Assembly (NCBI RefSeq): GCF_918797505.1
Contig: NC_092794.1
Coordinates: 65,571,345 to 65,635,344, forward strand
Source: Bemisia tabaci
Taxonomy: Eukaryota > Arthropoda > Insecta > Hemiptera > Aleyrodidae
DNA: 64,000 nt
Reading direction: 5' to 3'
The notes below the pieces were generated by a model. The model did no database searches. It had not been told where the DNA came from and was given only the letters and a program-made list of their open reading frames with translations. Position 1 is the first letter of the stretch. Each line of letters starts with the position of its first letter. Positions 23,808-35,600 of this stretch are shown here, one piece after another. The translations under genes were made by a program, and so were the position numbers.

Positions 23808-25250
23808 ATACTATTTTGTCAGCATTAGAATGAGAATTTTAGTTTTCGGAAAGAGAAGATTGATTAGGTAATTAATTGTTCATTCATTGCTTGCAAGTTC
23901 AATTATTAGATAGTGCTCCAAGCAGAGTCTTTCTTCTCTTGTGACACAAGTTTGAACCCCTCAGAACAAGTAAATAAGGATTTGCATGTTTCCCTCCCTT
24001 CCAGCATTATTGAAATATTAGTAGCTTTTCTTGTCATATTTGAACCTGTGAATTTGCAAACCTTTAAAGTTTGAAACTCCTGGTTCCCAACATCCATGGA
24101 ATACAACCTTTTTTCACATCTGAAGAAAATTTGGGGTATTATGAATGATTAGCGTTGAATCATCTTAATTTTAGTACATTTTCTCTCCAAAAAGTTTTCA
24201 GTACTATTGAAGTAATCATTGCTGATCTTGAAGCTGAAAAAGCTTGTAAAAGTCTGACTTCAGACAGGATCAGTTTATCAATTCCTATTATCAACTTTTT
24301 ATCATTCAACTCTCCGTTGTTTACCTGTATAGTCAATTGTTTTCTCAAGCAATTACACCCAACTACTGGAGTCTTCTCTGCTTTAAATTTTAAACCCCGG
24401 TGAAGATGTTTTTTGAATAGCCAAATGCCTAAATTTAACCTTAGATAGTTTTTAGTAATGACATCCATTTAGGTAATATGAGGTGGCAGTTATGTCCAGA
24501 AAGGTTGCAAAAGTATGGAAAGCTGCAGCCTTTTTCGATTTCAATTTTAAGCGTTTTCTTCTAGTTATTCCGATTCTAAGTACTGTTTCTTTCCTTCAAA
24601 TTGTTGAGTTGAAATATTTAGTAGCTTCTTCTCAAAATCCTGCAAAAATTTTGAAGGCTCACATTTTCTGCATTCCTGTTTGATACATGTAGGCAGCAAT
24701 TACTGTTCAGGAACAGAAGCTGCTTTTCACAAAATTTTTTCAAATTTTTCAAACTGCCAGGCATTTTGTTCAAAGATACTGATGACTTAATTTTGCAAAG
24801 AATAATAAATAAATGTCTGAGACAAGTCTAAAACTCTCCAAAAATGCTAATGACTTAAAAAGGATAGGTACTATTTTTTTCCGCTCAAGTGAAGAAATTT
24901 TTGTGTGGAAATTTTAACATGTGCTGATAACTGACAGTTATGTCCCTTAGCGTCAGTCACAAATCGAATCATCTGATGTGAGTCAGTATTTATCCAAAAA
25001 TCTTTACATTTTGTCATTTTCTGTAGTCCTGTTGGATGCCAGTAAAATGTTTTAAAAGGCTGACATGTTTGGCGAAAGCCAGATCGTTGACTACTCTAAC
25101 TTGATTCTGGGTTAAGCCCCCCTGTTATGTCCCCTGTTTCAAGTAATAGTTGAGACTTCACTCCTTATTTTTCCTTTGACAATAGTTGCTGGTAGGTACT
25201 GAACTTTATTGTAATTTTTAATTTTCTGTTTTCTGTTTTTTGGCTTTCAG
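23808..25250. other. AT-rich spacer, no supported gene
   Basis: Only short open frames are present. One at 24,155-24,403 on the + strand has a faint resemblance to the fingers/palm segment of retrotransposon reverse transcriptases (KSLTSDRISLSI, then FNSPLF). It is too weak to call. Nothing else is recognised. Confidence 0.4.
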
Positions 25251-25568
25251 GAAAACGTGGACTTTAGGCTTCAAAATATTCTCCACTCCGTTTTGTCGCT
25301 CGTTTGTTTTATGATTGGGTATTTTAAAGTGATTCATTTGTAATCTAAAAACTTCAGTAGCAAAGTTATTTTTTCTTAAGTTAGTGGAAAACATTTTAAC
25401 TGAGTTCAATGAAGCTAGATGCAGGGTAGTTCATTATAATGGGGTAGTTCCTGTGATGGACATCTTATCATTGTGCAAGATGTTAATAACATCAAAAAAG
25501 TGAAATTTGAATAAAGAACTATAGCAAACCTTCCCACCAGTAGCATGAACTAATCAGGCGTCGCAATA
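25251..25568 (+). other. Probable 5' UTR exon segment of the F-box gene
   Basis: A good acceptor, TTTTTTGGCTTTCAG, ends at 25,250, 318 bases before the start codon, with no in-frame upstream coding continuation. The simplest reading is that the transcript has at least one non-coding exon further upstream and that this stretch is untranslated leader joined to the first coding exon. An unspliced start nearer the ATG is the alternative. Confidence 0.5.
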
Positions 25569-26689
25569 ATGGATGAAAGAAACGGAGATTGCTTCCATCA
25601 CCATGATGCGCTATTCGCACCGACACTGACCTCAGGTGGCCTGGATTCAGACCATGAAACAGACTGCCTCAAAGATTTTCTTCTTGAGCCTACACCAGTG
25701 CCTGCTCCCACCTGTAACCCGACATTGATACCATCGCAAATTTGTGATCCGAAACCCAATTGTCTCGGCACAAGTTCCAGTTCAATATCACAAATAACGC
25801 CGATGAGTAGTGGACCATCCTACGGTTATGGCACAAATGATTTCAACAGCCTCAGCAACTTAAACATGATGCAGCAAGTACAGGGAACGATGTCTATGCA
25901 ACAAGCACCATCGATGCCCAGTATGGAACTGAGTTCATTCAGTCAAAAAGGGAACAGCTGGCCTCCAGTAATGGACCCCTTCCAGAACCAAGTTCCATCA
26001 CCTCTTCTTTCTAACTTTCCGACGCCCAGCCCTGTGACACCTCAACACATTCCCGATCAATTAGAATTGACTGTTAATGGTTCTATTACATCACCTGCTG
26101 AATCTAATCGTAATGGTGAATGTTCCAGTGTTAGTGATTGTGTTGTTAGTCCATTAACACCAGCAAGTCAGTTGACACCTCGAACAACCGGGAGTGAAAG
26201 GTCCATTGAAACTGAAACGACTCCAGGAAGTGAGCGAAGTGTCAATAGTGACAAATTCTCTCCCAGAGTAGAACTAGAAAACCTTGAAATCACACCAGAA
26301 ACTTCTAGTAATTTTAATGTAAGTTCGCAGATAAAATCTGAGAAAGAAGATAAGAGAAAGTATAAAAGTGGCCGGAAAAGGAAAAGTGAATCATCAAGCA
26401 CCAGTCACCGCAAACAAAAGCACAGTTCGTCAACATCAGCTAAAAGTAGAAAACCAACTTATCAGAGTGAAATAGCCCCAGATGTCAACGGAATCAAAAT
26501 CAAAATATCTCTGAAAAGTGCTCCGACTCCTCCTTTCAGGCGGCGAAAGAACAGTAAAAAAGCGATTGTGCAAGTTGATGAAGAACCTAAAGAACAAAGT
26601 GTTTGGGGAGAGAAGTTGCCAGACAAAGTTTTGAAGAATATTTTCAGAATCATTACGGAAACTGACGGTTGCATTCCTTTCCTCGTGAG
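25569..26689 (+). CDS. FBXL6: FBXL6-like exon 1: disordered N-terminus and start of F-box
   Basis: Encodes residues 1-373 plus two bases of codon 374. The start is the first ATG after the 5' UTR acceptor, and upstream sequence in frame is closed. The donor is AG/GTAATT. Reading through the donor would hit a stop at once (TAA at 26,691), which supports splicing here. The F-box helix LPDKVLKNIF is split from its second half by the intron. Confidence 0.88.
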
Positions 26690-29600
26690 GTAATTTGTCT
26701 ACTTCATCAATTGTTATCCAAACTTATTTTACAATTTTACAATCTTAAAATGAAATTGCAGAAATTTTGATTCTAGTCGAGGAACACTCATTAAGGAGAG
26801 TTTTCCATTTTACGTTTTCACCTCAAATCGTCGAGTGTTCTTTGGAAACACTTATGGAATGAAATTTGAAATAGGTTTTTCTCCTGAGGTTACAAACTGA
26901 TAATTCTGCCTTTTAAAATCGGTTATCCTCACATTTTGAGTATTTTTTAACTTGAGCATCTACTTTGCTTGTCTCCAGAAGAGCTGATCATCACTTCCAA
27001 CAATTGCATTTTTTAAAGTCTTCCACCACAGTTCAAAAATTAGATGCAAAATTTTTTATGAAGTATCCATACAAACAGAACATCTTTAAACATTGTAACA
27101 GTGGGTTACACCCCAAGTGTGAAAAAGGTACATCATTCCAATGGTCAAAAATTTTATGAAAGATTATTTATCAGTTAAATACTGACCTTTATTTGAAGTG
27201 GTATGCATACTCAATTTTTTATTGTGACAAAGGTCGATTCTAAAAACACCATCTGTTGTTGCCTGCTTTCAGAGTATCAAGAGTTTGTCGATTATGGCGA
27301 AGAGTGGCAAGTGATCCAACTTTATGGCACAATATTGATCTGTCCAGCAAATGGGTCTCCAAAAATCCTATCGTCAATGAACTTAACTTTCGTTGGCTTT
27401 GTGAAAACCGTTTGGCTAATGTTCAGGAACTTAATTTAGGTAAGTCATGACTTACATCACAGTGTAACTTTAGAATTTTATTTTTTTTGGCATTGTTGAA
27501 CGCGTCCTTGTTAGATTGCAATTTCTTCGAGAAAACTATACATCTGAACGGATGAACATTGTTTTTCCCGAGTTATTCCTTTTGCGATGCAGATACTACT
27601 TCACACTTCTGTGCTTGAGACTTTGGTGTGATTTGTGAAGCCGAATTTCTTTTCAACCAGTCAGAATGCAAGGTAAAAATTCCTTTATGAAATGGATAAG
27701 CTGAGGTCAAGGATTATGGCTGCAGGTCAGAATGCATGAAATCCTGCCACATCCATGGCTAAACTCGGAAACAACATTTCTAGGTTCACGGTGTTGCAGA
27801 TTTTTTTTCTCCTTTTTTATTATCAGAAAAATAATCATTAAAATGTCTTGAAAATCTCTATCATATTTTTCCATTAATATTTTTTCCATTTTCAATTAAT
27901 ATTTTGTGAAAAGGAGAGGTAGCAATAAGGGCTAAAATTAGTCTGAGATTTTTTGATCTTCTTCAATTGATGGCGTTTATTTTTCTGAAACATCCAAGTT
28001 TCGGCAATACACTTTTTAGCATCAAAATGGAGGCATGAAGTTAGGCCTGAAGGCCAAAATCCTAGGAAATGCCTGTTTTCTCAGTGTCCCACGTCAGATT
28101 TCATGCTGGGTCCAAAGGACTTAGTCAATGAGCTTCGGATATGTTGTTCGGGACTACTTGAGACCTCAAATATGTGAGCATGATCAATTGAGTCCTTTGA
28201 GCTCAAGGTCAGGAACAACTTTTTCGCTACCTTGAAAATACAGGTTTCGCTCGACATTAGGTCACTTTAAGTACTTATAGTACAACTCTTAGTAAAGCCC
28301 TGGCAACAATTTCGTGACTTGATGTGCCTGTCGACCCAACTTAAACAGGTTTTTTGAGTTCAAGACTTCAGATATCCCCATAAGTAATACTGTTAGGGTG
28401 GATAGTCCAGGACACTCAGAATCAGAAATGCTGATTGGGGCAAATTCGCATATTGGTCACTTTTACAGCGTATGCCTCAAATAAGATTGATCAAAATCTA
28501 AAATGCAGATGATTTTAATCTTTCAAAAGAGGGGGAATAAGAGAAGATTGAGTTCCATTTTTTGATAATTTTCTCTGACAATACCTTTTGCAGTTTGCTC
28601 CCCATCATGTGACAAATGATGGGCTTGGAGAACAGAGTTCATAAGTGCAGTTGTTGCTATTTCGAGATATACCTATTCAAAGTTTCGAAATTACATGGAT
28701 CCTAATGGCTGAATGATGACTTTTTGATGCTTTAAAATTGGAATCCGGCAGCAAATTTTTCACTGAATATGCCCTTAGACCCTTTTTACCTGAAATCTTG
28801 AAGGTCTCGATTTTTCAAAAATGGCTTTTATGCGCCTTGTCTTCCCAGCCCTTCAAATATGAACTGTTAAATGAGGCCATAAGTCAGTCGATAAAACAAC
28901 TAAGATATATGAGATGAATCCATAAGTACATGGCTCATATGACTTGATTGAACATCTTTGAGCAGGGGTATTTTTCTACACAGGGAGTCTTAAAATTTAA
29001 TGTTGAGTCCTTTAGAAATACTGTGCTAGGTACGCTCCTTGTCAAACGTTCTTACGTAGATCAATTTCTTAAGCTTAGTGACATCCCATTGATTATTAGA
29101 ACGTTTTAGTCATTGTTGCTGTTGCTGAGGCATCCTGAGCTTAAACTTGAAGATTAAAGAGGAAGGGGTTGTGCATCTAAGAAAAGGATATAATCATTGA
29201 GGAGTATATCCAGTAAGCATGTATCATAAAACATACTACTAAAATGTGAAGAGCCTACTATGTTTACTGAAACATTATATCTGAAACAATGAATCTAAAT
29301 CATTTCTACTGCACTCTCACAGGAGGTTGGAAATTCAACGGAATTCCAGCTATTTTGGATAAAATCACAAGCTCTTGTACAGATCTGTGTGGTCTAAGTC
29401 TCCAAGGTTGGGAAGGACTAAGTAGTGAACACTTGCGCTTTCTTTTGGAGAGGTGTAAGAAACTTCAAAGACTAGACTTATCTGGCATCAATGTGAGTAT
29501 CTCAGTTTTTATCTTTCCCACTTTTAGAAAATTAACCTTCTTAGAAAGAGGTCAGTTATTTCTGTGGACCAATTCTGATACCTTACTGCATATTGACGAT

Positions 29601-32600
29601 TGGAGGGTTAAAAGAAATGCTTTTTTCATAAGATCATCTTGGGATGAGGCAATTCTATGTCGGACGGGCTATGGTGTGTAGAAAGTGGATCTCAAAAGAG
29701 ATGTGCAGTGACTGATCTGTGTGGGTTTGTCTTGCTTCTCATGTTTTATTTTAGAACTGGCTGCCAGCGAAGCTTGGTTCATGAAATTAACTTTTCAGGA
29801 AATATGCTGGAGATATTATCTCGATGGAACAACAATATTTTTTATCGCCAATTCAAAAAAAAAAAAAAAATGATCTATTTTGATCATGTCTCAAAATAAA
29901 ATTTTTGCACTTGGTAAAAATTGCAAAGATTAGCATTTTTAAAGCCTCAAGTAAGGCGCTGTTTAGGGTAAAATAATCGTTTTTGATTCCAGTAATGTCA
30001 GAAAACTATTTCAACATTATTGAAGAAAGAATTAAAGAGTCTGAAAGGGGAAAAAGTAGCTTAATTTTAGGCGGAAATGCATATTTTGAAATAAACCATC
30101 GACAATCTCCTGCGGGGCGATTATTGAAATGATATCGACTCTATGTCGCCGCTTTGTCGTGTCGCGCCATCAACTAAGCATATGCTTAGTCGATGACGCG
30201 ACACGAAAAAGCGGCGACATACAGTCGATAGCATTTCAATGATCGCCCCGCTGTTCTCTAATCTGTACATCCTAGTTCAAAACTACCATAACTTAAAGCA
30301 TTCTCAATTAGACTTTAAAAGACATTTCGACAATTAAATCCAAATTTTTCATGTTGGTTTTATGTTTCCTGTTCATTTAGCCACAGCTGGGATCGAAGCA
30401 AAATTGTGCTGTATCACTCCATTCCTTACTTTATTTAGCTGAAGAGATGGGTGAACGTTGTACCTCCTTAATATTGTCAAATAATAGATTAAGTGGAATT
30501 CCTCAAATTATCAATGCGCTAGCTGTAAGTATCCTGTTTTGTTAATCTCATACGTATCTCTGATCCCTCTAAGTACTAATTTACTAAGGTAGTTAACATG
30601 TTGATCACTGTTCTGATCATATGTGATTAGTGCTATTCTTTTGTCAGCTTTTAGCACTTAACTGTGTGATAGTAATGCCACCTGTCGTGTTAATGAAAGC
30701 CAAGGTGAAGTTTCAAAATTTAAATATTTTAACCTGATTACCTCTCATACATATTACCTGTCTGTGTACGAGATGCAGTCATTCAACATTAGTGCCTCAT
30801 ACCAACACCATCTAACCATACCTTTCAGTAGAGAGCGAGGTTAGGAATCGGCAGTAAAAATCAAAATCCATGGCAGCTCATGGGGAATTTCTGAGACAGG
30901 AGAGTGTTTGAAATGAAAATTGAATAGCAAAAATTTCAATGCAACTGTAAATAGAGGACATACTTTTGAAAATGAAAGACTTAATAGTATTATGACCGTG
31001 TGAAAGAGGAACCGTACTTTGATCCACTAGAAGCCAGCCCAGCGGGTCGATTGTTGAATCGTTATCGAATGACCTTGATCGATACATAGCATTGTGAAGA
31101 TAGGGAGTTATCGATCAGAATCATTCGATAACGATTCAACAATCGACCTGCAGATGAGTAAGTCTGATTTTGATTTAGACTGGGAAGCTTTATTTAGATT
31201 ACTTAAATTTACCTCAAGACTCGCATTACAGACTATCACTTACGAAGAAAGCTCTTATCTAAACTGGACCACATTTTGAAATAAGGAACCACTATTTCTC
31301 GGTCATTTTAGAAACAACATACATATATGCCATTTGTTTCCCTATGCAGAAAGGTGCTTTTACAGAAGAGTCAGAGATAGTGGTTCCTTATTGCAAAATG
31401 TAATCCAACTTGGGCTGAGTTTTTCCAGAAAATACCTGGATTTCATGTCTGTTTGAACATTAGAAGAAAAGCTGTTAATTCTACCACAAAAACCAAAACT
31501 CCTAGTATATTTTTTGGGGGTGGAAGGTTTAGTTAAGTGATGTTGCCCCCACTGAAATGACACAGCTATATGACAACAAACTGTAATCACTTGTGTGTAA
31601 AATCTAATCAAAGTATCAATGAAAGACATACACAAGAGCGCTTTAAGAATATTGCTAAATTACAATGCACAATTATTCCTTTGAAAATCATTTCTTTCAT
31701 TCCCATTTTTTATTCATATGCAATGTTAATTCCTGTGCTTCAGACTCACTGTCCAAATCTTCAATTGCTGGATATGTCAAATGTAAGGACAGTGGCTATG
31801 AATGGTCTCATCCACATTGAAAAACTGCAAGAAGGCTGTCAAAAGTTAAGGGTGTTTCGGATCACCAATAGTCAATTTGCCTTAGCTGTTGTTCCTCTCA
31901 TTGAGCAGGTAACCAATTCATGATTCCATTCCAAGCCCAAGTTTTTCATATATTTAAGAGTTTTCCGGAAGGAAAGATATTACCAAAAAATAATTTTCCT
32001 TCAAACCTTGCTGAACTTTTCTAATGCCAGGTCAGAGTTGTGGCTGCGCAACTCCAGAAGCTGGTAAAAGAATAGGGAATTACAAGAATTATAGTAAGAT
32101 TCACCTATTCAAACATGTGTCTCACAATCAATCCTCAGCAGGTTGAAACCTTTATACAATTCATGGATAAGATTACCAGATTCTCCGGAAATCTGGAAAT
32201 CCTAGAAAGTCAGGGGATGTATGGCGACCGGGAAAATTAGGGGATTCATAGGAAAGCCAGAGAACTTTGCGATAAGCGCCTCAGCTCTGCAATTTCAGCC
32301 ACGGCCATTTATAAGAGTGCAAACAACTTCCAAGTACCTTTATTCTTATTTTAATCTGCTGAAGTAGAGATTTTGTTGGCAGTCAAGTAAAAGTTAGCGT
32401 AGTGAAAGAAAAATAATCTGAGAGGAGGTTTTGACCAAAGTCCAAAGAAAGTCAGTGGATTCGGTAATTTTAGAGTGAATGAAAGTTAGGAACTTTCCGG
32501 AGTTAAATCGCGTTCTAAACGTTACCGTAATAGTCTCTGAGGTGAGAATATATGTCAGCCTCAATCTCCATACTGCAGCTCAGCTGTTGCACATTGTTTT

Positions 32601-35600
32601 CACTTTGAAAAACCCAGGGCGGAGAACAAACACTGCTCAATTGAGAATTCTGCGAAAACTGTTGAAGCGCATGATTTGATTCACTAAGATTCTGGTTTCT
32701 CCTTTGAGCAAAAAATTCAAATATTTTTCAACCAGTGCCAAATAAAAATGTTAAAATCTTAAGAAGGAGTTAATTTCTGTCATCTTTTTGCGCAAATCTC
32801 TTTCCTCTTGAAATTTGAAGTGGAAACATATTTGTAGCGTGTGATTTGATTCACGAGGATTCTGGTTTCTCCTTTGAGCAGAAAATCCACAAATATTTCG
32901 TAACCAGTGCTGAATAAAATCAGACTGCCTAGATTCACATCTTGTCTAGTGATCCATTGAAAAATGAAGAAATTATGAAATCCTTTCATACATTTATTTT
33001 TAAAAAGAAACTGCTTTTCAACAAATTAGCATGGTTTTTACCTGACAGGAAATAACTAAGTTTGTGAACAAATTTCCCATGTACCAAAAAATACGGATTA
33101 TGCATGGATAGTTGGTATCTATATGCCAGTGTTCTGTGCACCCACCCTTTCATAAAAATTTTTGAAACCTCCTTACAAATGTTTGCTTGTAGGTATTAAC
33201 ATAAAATCCTGGTATAACGTTCAAGCAGAAATGCTTTTTTCCTAATGCTGATGCAGCGTTTTTACCTCAAAGTAATTTTTATACTTGCTTCACAATAATA
33301 ATGAGCCGGAAAAAAAATCTCCTCACAGCCCTGAGTTTCCCCCACAGGCATTGAATTGCTATAATCTCAAGATGGGGAATTTTTTACACCTCTTGATTGA
33401 GAAAAGAGCCGGCGGTCCTATTGACTATTTGTCACTGGGTTAATACGTGGATGTAGTAGCCCAAATGTACTCAAGCTTGTCAACGGTAATGATTAAGTTG
33501 GCGTTTTTGTTGTTATCTAGCCATCAAAGGTGACTTAGATTGACATCCAAATTTGTGCATCCTAGAATGAAACGTGGCCATCAAAGAAACTCAAATTTCA
33601 TTGACTTTAGTGGGAGGAATTACAATCATTATCAGTCAGAGGAATATTTTCCAGAAATGGACGGGCAATCATTTATTTTACAGGATCTTTGTGAAGTGAT
33701 GCATAATAGAATGGTTACCCTTAGGCTTAAAAACGGAATATGCTGTCCAAATTGTCTAATTTTTACTTTAGAGCCAAATAGAGAGAAGTGCTGGACACTG
33801 GCTGAACCGAGCGAGCCCTCTCTATGTTGCAAATCTAAAAATTGAGACACCTTTTGATGAAACTCCCGAGTTATGTTGGAAAACATTGCCTGTATATTAC
33901 AACAAAATTAGTCAATAAATTCTCTTCAATGCCCTCCATCTCAGTTTCGTTTTTAAATATTGATAGTCAAATTGTACTACGAAATTGATAATTTTCATAA
34001 GAACACTTGAGGATTTTAACCATTTTATCCTGTTTGCAATTAATTACTGATCCTTTGCAAGTTTGACATTGCTAGGAAAAGAAAACTAAAATCCCTTTTC
34101 TTCTGCAGGCAGCGTCACCAGGATTTCCTTTATTAGAAGAACTAAGCGCAGCAAGCAACTCAAATACATTGAGCACAACTACAGAACCTATGATTGATGA
34201 TGAATCATTAGAGAGATTACTAAAAAATGCACAAAAATTGCGATTATTGGATGTCCGAGGCTGTAGTAGAGTAACTGATTCTAGTCTTGTCAGAGTTTCT
34301 GCGTGGGACCTGACTCATCTCTATCTTTCAGGTATGTTTTCCTATTTTGTAGAACATTCTATGAGTTTATTTAACTCATGTTATCCATCAATACAAACTA
34401 ACTCTTGAAATTTGTTCTTGTCAAGACAAGGAGCTCTGTGCTCATACTGTAGTCAAAATCCACATATTTTCTAATACGAACTGACAAGTCAAAACTAGCA
34501 TTCACTGCTATATTTTGGTCTACACCTGTAAGCGTTTAAAAGTGTGGGATTTGACCAGTCAAATCCAGTTTTGTCCCATTGGTTTTGGACGAACTGGAAG
34601 TATCAAAGATGTAAGGGTAATAGGACAAAATGTCCAAAGACAAATGTCTGAAGTACCAACATGTCCTAAATAAAAAAAGTCCATATCTAAACCAAGTCCA
34701 ATTATCTGGAATGTCCGATAGTGGTATTATGGCCACAAGCAAAAGTGTCCAAATGTGAAAAAATTTGACGCACGTCCAGCGGTATCAAGAATTTAAAGAT
34801 GAAGACGATATTCCACTTTATCCTAGGGGATAGCCTATTATGCTTGAAAGAGCAACGAGCCGCAAGACAAAAGTGACAAGGAAGTATGAAGAATTTTTAC
34901 CAGCAGGTAAATGGTAATATTAAGGATGACTCACAGTAACTGGTCATTTGGGCATTTTTAATTTTGGCGATGGTACTGCTATTGGACATTCCAGGCACTT
35001 GGGACACTTTACTCATAGAATTTTCTTAAATTGGACATTTTTTTATTCTGGACATATGCTTTTGGACATTCTGACCTATCACCGATGCAAGTATGCATGT
35101 AGTGAAATGGGGTTGTAAAAAGGAATTTTTGCAAGGTTGTAAATTAGTTGTTTGAAATTAAAATTAGTTTCTCAAATTGTGTGTAAAAGCCTAAAATTTC
35201 ATTAAAAAGTTTGGAAAATCATTTCAAAGGGGAGAAAAAGCTAAGCAAAAGCTGACAGTCAAGTTGACGTAGCATGGCGGTGCCTGAAAATGAGTTTAGC
35301 TAATCAGCAAGCGCCTTTTCCCCTGCCTTACTTCGTCATCAGCACCCGCCAAAAATATTGTTTCAAACGGGTTCCATTTCTGGCATTTTCAAAACAAAGT
35401 TTCTTTATCATTTAGGGTTAAAAAAAATTTTAAAAAAATTCCTTGGAGCTTAGTACCTTTAGAAAATGAATTAATGAATAATGAGTGTCACTGACTCATT
35501 GCATGAACTCGGAAGGTGTAAATGAAGAAGAAGGCCTAAAGACTAGAGTCGGCGCTGTGAAGAGAAAGTGCAGCTTTGTGAGCATGAGAGGTAAAGCGGC

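Noticed and set aside
29289..29681. Reading exon 3 of the F-box gene as part of one 130-codon frame from 29,289 to 29,681
   Set aside because: The LRR text starts after the CACAG acceptor at 29,322 and stops at the GTGAGT donor at 29,493. The rest is intron sequence with no LRR pattern.
33540..33845. 101-codon open frame in intron 5 of the F-box gene
   Set aside because: No motif, no splice sites that fit the LRR frame, and exons 5 and 6 join in phase without it.
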